64,000 nt of DNA from Pelagerythrobacter sp041912895 (GTDB taxonomy: Bacteria; Pseudomonadota; Alphaproteobacteria; Sphingomonadales; Sphingomonadaceae). The translations under genes were made by a program, and so were the position numbers. Positions 1 through 7,430 of the stretch are shown in pieces. The DNA is taken from positions 620,001-684,000 of the forward strand of contig NZ_JAYSGI010000002.1 in assembly GCF_041912895.1 (NCBI RefSeq), in the 5' to 3' direction. The notes under the pieces were generated by a model, which had not been told where the DNA came from, did no database searches, and worked only from the letters and a program-made list of their open reading frames with translations. Position 1 is the first letter of the stretch; each line of letters opens with the position of its first letter.

Positions 1-114
1 GCCGACCTGATCGTGAAGAGCGCGCTCAAGCGCCACGAAAGCCGCGGGCTGCATTTCACGCTCGACTATCCCGAAACCGATCCGGTCGCGCGCGACACCG
101 TGCTGGTGCCGTAA
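1..114 (+). CDS. nadB: C-terminal end of probable L-aspartate oxidase (partial)
   Basis: Only the last 37 codons are in the window, read in frame from the first base to a TAA stop. The peptide contains ESRGLHFTLDYP, which resembles the conserved C-terminal tail of NadB, where the Arg-Gly-x-His-x-x-x-Asp-Tyr-Pro stretch sits in the helical cap domain. NadB oxidises aspartate to iminoaspartate in NAD biosynthesis, using FAD. The assignment rests on this short tail alone. A related flavoprotein such as a succinate dehydrogenase/fumarate reductase subunit is possible but fits the motif less well. Confidence 0.65.
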   Translation, partial: ADLIVKSALKRHESRGLHFTLDYPETDPVARDTVLVP

Positions 115-152
115 ACGCGACTGGCTGCGCGACCAGCGTGCGCTTCTTCTAT

Positions 153-180
153 GTCATTCCCGTGAATGCGGGAATCCATG
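153..180. repeat. Short palindromic intergenic repeat (TCATTCCCG type)
   Basis: The sequence ATTCCCG ... CGGGAAT forms a hairpin and is followed by CCATGG. Related copies occur at 57463-57530 and 62647-62717, and a fragment occurs near 7129. Such repeats are common between genes in sphingomonads. The function is unknown. Confidence 0.7.
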
Positions 181-429
181 GCGCCACGCCAGCAAAGATC
201 ATCCCTTTCCCGCTCAAACCGCATAACCAAATTGCGCCGCCCGATTCGATTGATTCAAATCCCCGCCATCCCCACTTTCCGCATATAAATTTTTTCGCTG
301 ATTCATTTTCGGGGTTGCGCGCGAAACGACCCGCGGATTTCCGGCGCGTCGCGGCGATGCAGCCGGATAATACACCGCCCCGCACGATGGTTACCGACGA
401 TTTACCCCCTTGCGCCGGACTCGCCGCTG

Positions 430-477
430 ATTCAGTATCTAGTGGTTCGGTTCGCAAGGGGGCCACAGGATAGTGTT
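430..477 (+). promoter_or_regulatory. Two candidate NrdR boxes upstream of nrdA
   Basis: Two related motifs share TAGTG at 440-444 and 471-475, exactly 31 bp apart (three helical turns). The left motif matches the palindromic NrdR box consensus ACACTATATATAGTGT at 10 of 16 positions. The right one reads CCACAGGATAGTGTT, and its half-sites are 2 bp closer than usual. NrdR is a zinc-finger/ATP-cone repressor of ribonucleotide reductase genes and normally binds paired boxes spaced about three turns apart. The matches are imperfect, so this is a candidate supported mainly by spacing and position. Confidence 0.45.
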
Positions 478-692
478 GTCGCGAGGGATGCGCCGGGAGC
501 GCGCGCGACGATTCGAACCATGGCGAACCCGCGTGCAAAGACTGGATGTGGGCGGATCGGGGGAAAACTAATTGCCCGAACCGCGATGGAGAAATGCTAG
601 GTGGAGAGCTGCTCCGCCGAATCGAACGGAAGTGGAACATCGGGCGCATGGCGCGGGTGTTCGACACGGCACAGGAATGGGGCGGGCGACAG

Positions 693-2753
693 ATGGATTT
701 CAGGACCGGGGACGAAGCGGCAATGGGACTCGACCAGGCAGAAGACACCACGATCGATCGCGCGGTCGATCCGGTCGAGGCCAAGCCCCGCATGGATAAG
801 GCGGTAGCGATGGAAACGGCGGACAAGGGCAGCGACGAACTGGTCGCGGATGCCGCGATCTCGCAGAAGGCCGGCGAAGCGCTCGCGCAGGCCGTCGCCG
901 AGGCGGCGAAAGCCAACGCCGAGAAGCCCGACAGCAAGAAAATCCTCGACCGCCGGTTCGACGTCGTCACCGACGAAGCGCGCGATGCGCTGCTGACCGA
1001 GTTCGGCAAGGAAACGCTGATCGACCGCTACCTGCTGCCGGGCGAGAAATTCCAGGATCTGTTCGCGCGCGTCGCCGATGCCTATGCCGACGATCAGGAC
1101 CACGCCCAGCGGCTCTACGACTACGTGTCGAAGCTGTGGTTCATGCCCGCGACCCCGGTGCTGTCGAACGGCGGCACCAACCGCGGCCTGCCGATTTCCT
1201 GCTATCTCAACTCGGTGGACGACAGCCTCGAAGGCATCGTCGACACCTGGAACGAGAACGTCTGGCTGGCCAGCAAGGGCGGCGGGATCGGCACCTATTG
1301 GGGCAATGTGCGCGGGATCGGCGAGCCGGTCGGCCTCAATGGCAAGACCAGCGGCATCATCCCCTTCGTGCGGGTGATGGACAGCCTGACCCTCGCCATC
1401 TCGCAGGGTTCGCTGCGGCGCGGATCGGCCGCGTGCTACATCGACGTCTCGCACCCGGAGATCGAGGAATTCCTCGAAATTCGCAAACCTTCGGGCGATT
1501 TCAACCGCAAGGCGCTCAACCTGCACCACGGCGTGCTGCTGACCGACGAGTTCATGGAAGCGGTGCGCGACGGGGCCGAATTCGACCTCGTTTCCCCGCG
1601 CGACGGATCGGTGCGCAAGACGGTCGATGCGCGCAGCCTGTTTCAGAAGCTCGTAGAGACCCGCCTCGCGACCGGCGAGCCCTATATCGTCTTCTCCGAC
1701 ACGGTGAACCGGATGATGCCCAAGCATCACCGCGAACTGGGCCTCAAGGTCTCGACCTCGAACCTGTGCTCGGAAATCACTCTACCCACGGGCCGCGACC
1801 ACTTGGGCAACGATCGCACCGCGGTCTGTTGCCTGTCCTCGCTCAACCTCGAAAAGTGGGAAGAGTGGGAAGGCGACAAGTTGTTCGTGGAAGACGTGAT
1901 GCGCTTCCTCGACAACGTGCTGCAGGACTATATCGACCGCGCGCCCGACGAGATGGCGCGCGCCAAGTATTCGGCGATGCGCGAGCGCTCGGTCGGCATG
2001 GGCGTGATGGGCTTCCACTCGTTCCTGCAATCGAAGAACATCGGCTTCGAAAGCCCGATGGCCAAGGTGTGGAACCTCAAGATGTTCAAGCACATCGCCG
2101 CCAAGGCCGAGGAAGCGAGCATGATGCTCGCCAAGGAGCGGGGCCCGTGCCCCGACGCCGAGGAAATGGGCGCGATGGAGCGCTTTTCCTGCAAGATGGC
2201 GATCGCGCCGACCGCCTCGATCTCGATCATCTGCGGCGGCACCAGCGCCTGCATCGAGCCGATCCCGGCGAACATCTACACGCACAAAACGCTCAGCGGC
2301 TCGTTCGTGGTCAAGAATCCGTATCTGGAGAAGATCCTGCGCGCGAAGTCGAAGGATTCGACCAACGTGTGGAACTCGATCCTCGAGCGCGGCGGTTCGG
2401 TCCAGCACCTCGACTTCCTGACGCCGGAGGAAAAGGCGACCTTCAAGACCAGCTTCGAGATCGACCAGCGCTGGCTGCTCGAATTCGCCGCCGACCGCAC
2501 GCCCTACATCGACCAGGCGCAGTCGCTGAACCTGTTCATCCCGGCCGACGTCGACAAGTGGGACCTGATGATGCTGCACTTCCAGGCATGGGAGAAGGGC
2601 ATCAAGTCGCTCTACTACCTGCGCTCCAAGTCCGTGCAGCGCGCGGGCTTCGCCGGCGGGGTGGAGACCGACAACACCCCCGACGCCGCGAAGTACGAAC
2701 TGAGCGCGGGCGGCGACCAGACCGACTACGAGGAATGCCTGGCCTGCCAGTGA
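693..2753 (+). CDS. nrdA: Ribonucleoside-diphosphate reductase, alpha subunit (class Ia)
   Basis: This is the large catalytic subunit that reduces ribonucleotides to deoxyribonucleotides, working with NrdB. In the 686-residue reading the redox cysteines are at about 170 (SCYLNS) and 379-380. The active-site motif NLCSE puts Asn357, Cys359 and Glu361 in place, and the thioredoxin/glutaredoxin-accessible pair is the C-terminal CLAC (682 and 685). The N-terminus shows no recognisable ATP-cone (no VxKRDG-like stretch), so dATP overall-activity control may be missing. The start is uncertain. I chose the ATG giving MDFRTGDE because the upstream in-frame sequence looks unconserved. No start has a strong ribosome binding site. 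A lipoprotein gene overlaps its stop. Confidence 0.93.
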   Translation: MDFRTGDEAAMGLDQAEDTTIDRAVDPVEAKPRMDKAVAMETADKGSDELVADAAISQKAGEALAQAVAEAAKANAEKPDSKKILDRRFDVVTDEARDALLTEFGKETLIDRYLLPGEKFQDLFARVADAYADDQDHAQRLYDYVSKLWFMPATPVLSNGGTNRGLPISCYLNSVDDSLEGIVDTWNENVWLASKGGGIGTYWGNVRGIGEPVGLNGKTSGIIPFVRVMDSLTLAISQGSLRRGSAACYIDVSHPEIEEFLEIRKPSGDFNRKALNLHHGVLLTDEFMEAVRDGAEFDLVSPRDGSVRKTVDARSLFQKLVETRLATGEPYIVFSDTVNRMMPKHHRELGLKVSTSNLCSEITLPTGRDHLGNDRTAVCCLSSLNLEKWEEWEGDKLFVEDVMRFLDNVLQDYIDRAPDEMARAKYSAMRERSVGMGVMGFHSFLQSKNIGFESPMAKVWNLKMFKHIAAKAEEASMMLAKERGPCPDAEEMGAMERFSCKMAIAPTASISIICGGTSACIEPIPANIYTHKTLSGSFVVKNPYLEKILRAKSKDSTNVWNSILERGGSVQHLDFLTPEEKATFKTSFEIDQRWLLEFAADRTPYIDQAQSLNLFIPADVDKWDLMMLHFQAWEKGIKSLYYLRSKSVQRAGFAGGVETDNTPDAAKYELSAGGDQTDYEECLACQ

Positions 2754-3049
2754 AGCGATCCCGCCCCTCGCGGGGACGGGCCGTAGCAGCGGCGTTGCTG
2801 CTGGTGACGCTGAGCGCCTGCGCTTCGCAGGTCGATGCCGGCGTATCGCAGGAAGCGTCGGCACCCGGTTTCCTCTGGGGCCTGTGGCACGGTTTCGTGT
2901 TTCCGTTCGCGTTCATCGGATCGTTGTTCGATCCGGATATCGCGGTCTATGCGGTGCCCAACCGTGGCGGATGGTACGATTTCGGGTTCTTCCTCGGCGT
3001 GACCGTGCTCGGCGGAGGCTCGTGGTTCTCCTCTAGATCGTGCAAATAA
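2750..3049 (+). CDS. Small predicted lipoprotein, two hydrophobic segments
   Basis: This 99-residue protein starts with GTG inside the nrdA stop (GTGA overlap), so it is probably translationally coupled to nrdA. A basic N-terminus, a hydrophobic stretch and the lipobox LSAC near residue 20 predict a lipid-anchored envelope protein. The mature part carries the segments GFLWGLWHGFVFPFAFIGSLF and YDFGFFLGVTVLGG, a pattern seen in a widespread family of uncharacterised small membrane proteins. The function is unknown. Co-transcription with nrdA may be incidental. Confidence 0.75.
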   Translation: MKRSRPSRGRAVAAALLLVTLSACASQVDAGVSQEASAPGFLWGLWHGFVFPFAFIGSLFDPDIAVYAVPNRGGWYDFGFFLGVTVLGGGSWFSSRSCK

Positions 3050-3063
3050 GCGCCGGATAGCAA

Positions 3064-3099
3064 AAGCCCCGGCCGCGCCGTGGTGGCGAGCCGGGGCTT
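3064..3099 (-). terminator. Terminator hairpin between convergent genes
   Basis: AAGCCCCGG and CCGGGGCTT form a perfect 9-bp stem with an 18-nt GC-rich loop. It lies between the nrdA-linked lipoprotein and the opposing DUF2171 gene. Read on the minus strand the stem is followed by a short run of T, so it mainly serves the DUF2171 gene. Confidence 0.7.
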
Positions 3100-3138
3100 G
3101 CTGCCGCTGCCCCTTGGGCGCGGCGGATCGACGAACCG

Positions 3139-3375
3139 TCAGGTCGCGGCGTTGGTGCCGAGCCCCGCCGGAATACGCGCTTCTGCCTTGAGGTAGATGC
3201 GGTTGTCGTCGATCTTCTCGACATCGTCGAGCGACAGGAAGTGATGAATTTCGTCGGCGCTGTCCGACTTGGTCAGCTTAATCTTGTCGTCGTTGACTTC
3301 GTCGACCGTGCCGACGTGCCGGCCGTTCGCGTCGGCCACTTCCATGTGTTCCTTGATGCGCAGTTTCTCGAACAC
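3139..3375 (-). CDS. DUF2171 domain protein
   Basis: This is a 78-residue soluble protein. It contains the PRC-barrel-like pattern of DUF2171: an N-terminal IKEHMEV, then NGRHVGTVDEV, a lysine-rich KIKLTKSD and HHFLSLDDVEKID. Proteins of this family are small, widely distributed in Proteobacteria and of unknown function, and some are linked to stress responses. It stands alone and is convergent with the nrdA transcript. No signal peptide or membrane segment is visible. Confidence 0.85.
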   Translation of the reverse strand: MFEKLRIKEHMEVADANGRHVGTVDEVNDDKIKLTKSDSADEIHHFLSLDDVEKIDDNRIYLKAEARIPAGLGTNAAT

Positions 3376-3701
3376 GAGGTAAGCCCTTTCGATCTGGTAT
3401 ACACCTTACCAATGGCCGAAGCGGCCCGATCGTTCCGCAGTTTGCCGCACGCGCGAAACGGCTCGGTCGCGCCGCTCCTGCCGGTTATCCCCACCCCATC
3501 GCCGCCGCGCGTTTTGGTGCGCATCGCGGCGGGCATAGACTTGGCTCGACGAGGCGGCGCGCGGGGGCGATTCGCGAACGGGGGCGGTATGTTGCCCGGC
3601 GGACTCACCCTTCGCCCGAACCCGGCCTGCCGCCGCAAACCGATTCCCAATTCGGCCCCCGCACGCTATATGTAGGGGTTCACGCCAACCGGAGACGCCA
3701 G
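3376..3701 (+). other. Intergenic region with the nrdB promoter
   Basis: This region separates two divergent genes, DUF2171 and nrdB, so it should carry both promoters. The right end holds a good NrdR-like box and a GGAG ribosome binding site before nrdB. A palindromic GGTATACACC lies near 3397. No other gene-like signal is visible. Confidence 0.5.
3663..3678 (+). promoter_or_regulatory. Candidate NrdR box upstream of nrdB
   Basis: ACGCTATATGTAGGGG matches the NrdR consensus ACACTATATATAGTGT at 12 of 16 positions. It ends 23 bp before the nrdB start codon. No second box is visible 31 bp upstream. Its TATAT core could also be part of a -10 element, which would be compatible with repressor binding over the promoter. 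Confidence 0.5.
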
Positions 3702-4769
3702 ATGTCCCTTCTCGAAGCCCGCAAGACCTACAAGCCGTTCGAATATCCGTGGGCCTACGACTTCTGGAAGCGGCAGCAGCAGATCCACTGGATGCCCGAG
3801 GAAGTGCCGCTGGGCGAGGACTGCCGCGACTGGGCGCAGAAAATCTCCGAGCACGAGCGCAACCTGCTCACCCAGATTTTCCGCTTCTTCACCCAGGCCG
3901 ACGTCGAGGTGCAGGATTGCTACCACGAGAAATACGGCCGCGTGTTCAAGCCGACCGAGGTGAAGATGATGCTCGCCGCCTTCTCCAACATGGAGACGGT
4001 GCACATCGCCGCCTATTCGCACCTGCTCGACACGATCGGCATGCCCGAAAGCGAATACGGCATGTTCCTCGAATACGAGGAGATGAAGGCCAAGCACGAT
4101 TACCTGCAGCAGTTCGGCGTCGATTCGGACGAGGACATCGCCCGCACGCTGGCGATGTTCGGCGGCTTCACCGAAGGGCTCCAGCTCTTCGCCAGCTTCG
4201 CCATGCTGATGAACTTCCCGCGTTTCAACAAGATGAAGGGCATGGGCCAGATCGTCAGCTGGTCGGTGCGCGACGAGAGCCTGCACTGCGAAGGCATCAC
4301 CCGCCTGTTCCACGAATTCGTGCGCGAGCGCGATTGCCTGACCAAGTCGGTCAGGGAAGACATCATGGACATGTGCCAGAAGACGGTGCGGCTGGAGGAC
4401 GCCTTCATCGACCTCGCGTTCGAGCAGGGCCCGGTGCCCGGCATGACCGCGAACGAGATCAAGCGCTACATCCGCTACATCGCCGACTGGCGGCTGGGCC
4501 AGCTCAACCTCAAGCCGATCTACATGGTGGAGGACCACCCGCTCCCCTGGCTCGCCCCGCTGCTGAACGGCGTGGAGCACGCCAACTTCTTCGAAACCCG
4601 CGCGACCGAATATTCGAAAGGCGCGACCAAGGGCAACTGGCAGGACGTCTGGTCGAGCTTCGACCAGCGCCAGAAGGCGAAGAAGGGCGAGGAAGCGAAC
4701 GACGCCGGGGACGAGGGGCCGGGGTTGTTCGGGGATGATGCCGGGGCCGGGAGTGTGGCGGCGGAGTGA
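3702..4769 (+). CDS. nrdB: Ribonucleoside-diphosphate reductase, beta subunit
   Basis: This is the radical-generating partner of NrdA. It carries a diiron site and a stable tyrosyl radical. The motif ETVHIAAY gives Glu98, His101 and the radical Tyr105, matching E. coli Glu115, His118 and Tyr122. Glu159, Glu192 and His195 (in DESLHCEG) supply the remaining iron ligands. The protein has 355 residues, usual for the family, with an acidic C-terminal tail for docking to NrdA. It has no N-terminal ATP-cone. A GGAG lies 8 nt before the ATG. It is separated from nrdA by two other genes rather than forming a simple nrdAB operon. Confidence 0.97.
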   Translation: MSLLEARKTYKPFEYPWAYDFWKRQQQIHWMPEEVPLGEDCRDWAQKISEHERNLLTQIFRFFTQADVEVQDCYHEKYGRVFKPTEVKMMLAAFSNMETVHIAAYSHLLDTIGMPESEYGMFLEYEEMKAKHDYLQQFGVDSDEDIARTLAMFGGFTEGLQLFASFAMLMNFPRFNKMKGMGQIVSWSVRDESLHCEGITRLFHEFVRERDCLTKSVREDIMDMCQKTVRLEDAFIDLAFEQGPVPGMTANEIKRYIRYIADWRLGQLNLKPIYMVEDHPLPWLAPLLNGVEHANFFETRATEYSKGATKGNWQDVWSSFDQRQKAKKGEEANDAGDEGPGLFGDDAGAGSVAAE

Positions 4770-4831
4770 GGTTGAACAGCAGCGGGTGATATGGTAAACA
4801 AGGCAAGAACATTGGGGCAAGGAGTGGTGTG

Positions 4832-5053
4832 ATGGCGAAGGACTATTGGACTACAAAGCACCCGGACGGCTGGCAGGTCAAAGGCGCTGGTAACTCGCGT
4901 GCGACCTCGATTCATTCAACCCAAGCGGAAGCGTGGGCTGAGACCAGAAGTCGAGCTATAGAAACCAAGGGCGAAGCGTATCTAACCGGTCGTAACGGCC
5001 AGATCAGAGAACGGAACACATACGGCTACGACCCAGAGAAGACTAAAGGTTGA
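4832..5053 (+). CDS. DUF2188 domain protein
   Basis: This 73-residue protein has the DUF2188 pattern: YWTTKHPDGWQVKGAGNSRA, then a Gln-Ala-Glu-Ala helix and the ending GRNGQIRERNTYGYDP. The ATG was chosen over an adjacent in-frame GTG (4829) because AAGGAG sits 7 nt before it. The family is small and uncharacterised, often found on accessory DNA. This is the first gene of an AT-richer block leading to a methyltransferase and nuclease, 17 nt before the next gene. Confidence 0.85.
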   Translation: MAKDYWTTKHPDGWQVKGAGNSRATSIHSTQAEAWAETRSRAIETKGEAYLTGRNGQIRERNTYGYDPEKTKG

Positions 5054-5070
5054 GATAAGCGCAGCCCGAG

Positions 5071-5715
5071 GTGCCTAACCACCCGCTTGATGATTGCGAT
5101 CCGAGCGATTGCTACCAGACAATGATGTCTGAGCGAAATGAGCTAGTTAAAGCTCGGCGTGAAGCGGAAGATAATTTAGTCAAAACGATCATTCAGTTAT
5201 CATCTGGTCTTGTTGTCCTCATGGCTGGGTTTGCAGTTCAGTCAGAGGTTGTTTTGGAGGGGTTTTTGTACGCGTTATTCGTTGGTGCCATCATCCTTTT
5301 GGCAATTGCGATTACCGCCGGCTTGACCGAACACTACTATTCATCGAAGGCCTACCTTTCCCAACAGAATCTGGTTGAGCAGTATTTCACTAAGCAGATC
5401 TCAAGTTTTTCAGAGCCGAATGAAAACGCTCGAGTTCGCATGGCGCAATTAGCCGCATTCGGCAGTTTTTTGGCGGCCTTGACGCTTCTCGGTGTGATAG
5501 CGATTGTGAAAGCAGGAGTTTCCGATGTCGAATCCGCCGCCACCGCCGCCACCACCACCTCCTCCTCCTCCTCCGCCTCCGGCACCGCCGCCCCGACCGT
5601 CGCACCAGGGCAACTTTGGAGACAGCAGGGGCGGAGCAGCGAAATCAGCCGCGCCGTCAATGCCGCCTCCACCTCCACCGAAAAAGAAGTAGCAATAAGG
5701 GAGCCTGGACAATGA
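5071..5715 (+). CDS. Predicted inner-membrane protein, unknown function
   Basis: This 214-residue protein starts with GTG. A charged N-terminal helix is followed by two adjacent hydrophobic segments (about residues 42-57 and 65-85), a soluble stretch, and a third (about 124-147). After that the chain becomes low-complexity (Ala/Thr/Ser), because a second ORF is written in another frame there. Its stop overlaps the methyltransferase start as ATGA, which supports this reading frame to its end and suggests coupling. Base composition is unlike the surroundings: 23 of 60 bases at 5161-5220 are G or C. The layout loosely recalls membrane effectors of defence systems such as SLATT proteins, but I see no diagnostic motif. 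Confidence 0.7.
   Translation: MPNHPLDDCDPSDCYQTMMSERNELVKARREAEDNLVKTIIQLSSGLVVLMAGFAVQSEVVLEGFLYALFVGAIILLAIAITAGLTEHYYSSKAYLSQQNLVEQYFTKQISSFSEPNENARVRMAQLAAFGSFLAALTLLGVIAIVKAGVSDVESAATAATTTSSSSSASGTAAPTVAPGQLWRQQGRSSEISRAVNAASTSTEKEVAIREPGQ
5525..5692 (+). CDS. Poly-proline small ORF overprinted on the membrane protein gene
   Basis: This 55-codon frame lies wholly within the 3' part of the preceding gene, in a different frame. It has its own AGGAG 6 nt before the ATG. It encodes MSN, sixteen consecutive prolines, Ala, three prolines, a glycine-rich middle (HQGNFGDSRGGAAKSA) and an ending of six prolines and three lysines. Such a product would need elongation factor P for translation. 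It stops 19 nt before the methyltransferase start. It may be a real small protein, or the C-terminus of the membrane protein reached by frameshift. The alternative is that the codon pattern is chance. Confidence 0.45.
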   Translation: MSNPPPPPPPPPPPPPPPPAPPPRPSHQGNFGDSRGGAAKSAAPSMPPPPPPKKK

Positions 5716-6377
5716 AGGCTGATGAGCCGCAGCAAGTCAGCCCCCTTGCAGCACATCTCGATCTGATCCGCACGGCGCGGGGAAAGAAGTTCGGCACGAT
5801 TCTCGCCGATCCGCCTTGGCAGTTCCAGAACCGCACCGGCAAGGTCGCGCCCGAGCACAAGCGGCTCAGCCGCTATGGCACGATGGAACTGGCGGAAATC
5901 TGCGCGCTGCCGGTCGAGGATATCGCCGACGATCCGGCGCATCTCTATCTCTGGGTGCCCAATGCGCTGCTGCCCGAAGGCTTGCAGGTGATGAACGCCT
6001 GGGGCTTCCGCTACGTCTCCAACATCGTCTGGCACAAAATCCGCAAGGATGGCGGCAGCGACGGGCGCGGGGTGGGTTTCTATTTCCGCAACGTCACCGA
6101 AGTCCTGCTGTTCGGCGTGCGCGGCAAGAACGCCCGCACGCTCGCCCCCGGTCGCAGCCAGGTCAACATGATCCAGAGCCGCAAGCGCGAACACAGCCGC
6201 AAGCCCGACGAGCAGTACAAGCTCATCGAGGATTGCAGCTGGGGCCCGCGCATCGAACTGTTCAGCCGCGGCGCGCGCAAAGGCTGGACCGTCTGGGGCA
6301 ATCAGGCCGACGATAGCTACAAGCCCGGCTGGAAAACCTACAGCTACAACAGCACGGCGGCCGTTCCGGCGGAATGA
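5712..6377 (+). CDS. MT-A70 family DNA adenine methyltransferase
   Basis: This is a predicted N6-adenine methyltransferase of 221 residues. The catalytic motif is DPPW (in ILADPPWQF). The C-terminal part has the family's HSRKPDEQYKLIE ... RIELFSRG pattern and ends in a TVWGNQ strand. An AAGGGAG lies before the ATG, which overlaps the previous stop (ATGA). The downstream nuclease gene overlaps its own stop by ATGA, so the two are almost certainly co-translated. In this setting the likely role is self-protection in a type II restriction-modification system. Relatives such as M.MunI belong to the same family. The recognition sequence cannot be told from here. Confidence 0.88.
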   Translation: MKADEPQQVSPLAAHLDLIRTARGKKFGTILADPPWQFQNRTGKVAPEHKRLSRYGTMELAEICALPVEDIADDPAHLYLWVPNALLPEGLQVMNAWGFRYVSNIVWHKIRKDGGSDGRGVGFYFRNVTEVLLFGVRGKNARTLAPGRSQVNMIQSRKREHSRKPDEQYKLIEDCSWGPRIELFSRGARKGWTVWGNQADDSYKPGWKTYSYNSTAAVPAE

Positions 6378-7120
6378 TGTTCGACCGACTGTTAGACGCT
6401 GGTTTCGAGATTCAGTTTGCGAGTCACGCCAGGGCGATCCTGTCGGTCGATTTTCCTGACATAGTGAAGGACCTCGAAGCAGCACTGCTGACCGTATCTC
6501 TGCCGATCACCGAGATCGTGGGCAGTGGGGGCGGCGAAGCGCAGCTTACGCAGCGTTTGCGTCGTGCATTTCACCAACTCGGTTGGGCTAAGCGCAATAT
6601 CAAGATCGAGAAAATGGTCGATGGCGTGCTCGACGACACGGCCACCAAGACCCATGAGATCGATCACTTTTTTATGACCGATTTGGGCAATTTCGCACTT
6701 GAGATCGAATGGAACAACAAGGATCCGTTCTTCGATCGCGATCTGGAAAACTTCAAACGCCTCCATAGCGAAGGCGTGGTCGGCGTTGGCGCTATCTTGA
6801 CGCGAGGCAGTGAATTGCAGGCTTCGCTCAAAGACATGGTGCGCGGTTGGGCGGAGCGCGAACGGATCGCCTCGTTCGCCGATCTTAAGGGCTTGGGTTT
6901 TAAGCGCCCAACCGAGCGGCAAGAGGAGATCGTTGCTCGTTGGGAGGAGCGTGGCGACACCTTCCCTCAAGCTTGGTCGGCTATGTTCTGCAACGACAAG
7001 TACGGCATGGCGACGACGCACTGGGACAAGTTGCAGGCGCGGGTCCGGCGCGGCGTAGGCAATCCGTGCCCGCTTCTTCTGATCGGTTTACCGCCCTCGA
7101 TCGTCGATTTGTCCGCCTAA
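6374..7120 (+). CDS. BglII-like type II restriction endonuclease
   Basis: This is a 248-residue protein with a PD-(D/E)xK-type core. EIDHFF gives Glu95 and Asp97, and ALEIEWNNKDPFFDRDL gives Glu110, Glu112 and Lys116, followed by the strand GVGAILTRG. This arrangement (acid, then ExE in a strand, then NNKDPFFDRDL) is characteristic of the BglII/BamHI-like family. The start overlaps the methyltransferase stop as ATGA; a second ATG follows directly. Together the two genes form a compact candidate restriction-modification unit. Composition is less GC-rich than neighbouring core genes, suggesting transfer. Family placement is from motif recognition, and cleavage activity is inferred. Confidence 0.78.
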   Translation: MMFDRLLDAGFEIQFASHARAILSVDFPDIVKDLEAALLTVSLPITEIVGSGGGEAQLTQRLRRAFHQLGWAKRNIKIEKMVDGVLDDTATKTHEIDHFFMTDLGNFALEIEWNNKDPFFDRDLENFKRLHSEGVVGVGAILTRGSELQASLKDMVRGWAERERIASFADLKGLGFKRPTERQEEIVARWEERGDTFPQAWSAMFCNDKYGMATTHWDKLQARVRRGVGNPCPLLLIGLPPSIVDLSA

Positions 7121-7172
7121 GCCAATTGTCATTCCCGGGGCTCCACCGCGCACCCTCGCGCGTTGCTCGTGC

Positions 7173-7391
7173 ATGCCCTCCACCGCAATCGCCCGTTTCG
7201 CCTTTCGGCCTGTGCTGGCGGCGTCCGACGTGCAGGTCGTGAGCGGGCGGGTCTATCGCTATTTCGCGGTGCCCGAAGCGGTGGCGGGCGGCCGGGCGGG
7301 CGCGGGATCGCGGGGCGGCTATTTCAACCGCGCGATTCGCGACCGCTTCGCCTTCGAGCGCCTGCGCGGGTGGGACTGGGCGCTGGATTAG
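7173..7391 (+). CDS. KTSC-like domain small protein
   Basis: This 72-residue protein has the KTSC-domain pattern: a valine-rich strand, then RVYRYFAVPEAVAGG and GGYFNRAIRDRFAFERL. KTSC domains are found alone or fused to lysyl-tRNA synthetase-like or secretion proteins and have no settled function. A fragment of a TCATTCCCG repeat lies just upstream. No clear ribosome binding site is visible before the ATG, so expression is uncertain. Confidence 0.65.
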   Translation: MPSTAIARFAFRPVLAASDVQVVSGRVYRYFAVPEAVAGGRAGAGSRGGYFNRAIRDRFAFERLRGWDWALD

Positions 7392-7430
7392 GCCGCCGTG
7401 GTTGAGTTCCACTGGCACACTTTTTGAATC

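Larger units (their letters stand above)
115..692 (+). other. Long leader and intergenic region before nrdA
   Basis: This stretch lies between the probable nadB stop and the preferred nrdA start. It holds a short palindromic repeat, a patch of AT-rich sequence near 282-305 and two candidate NrdR operators. The nrdA frame stays open upstream to position 546, but the extra 49 residues look unlike the protein family. The true nrdA start could nevertheless be 546, 591, 648 or 693. I see no RNA gene or riboswitch here. Confidence 0.5.

Noticed and set aside
508..518. GATTCGAACC, like the T-loop of a minus-strand tRNA.
   Set aside because: The flanks do not form a T-stem, and no acceptor or anticodon arm can be drawn around it.
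546..692. An N-terminal extension of nrdA from an upstream ATG.
   Set aside because: The added residues look random and lack family similarity, though a start there cannot be fully excluded because the NrdR-like boxes lie closer to it.
5528..5590. CCN triplet tract that could be read as a simple repeat or CRISPR-like array.
   Set aside because: There are no spaced direct repeats. It is a poly-proline codon run in one frame.
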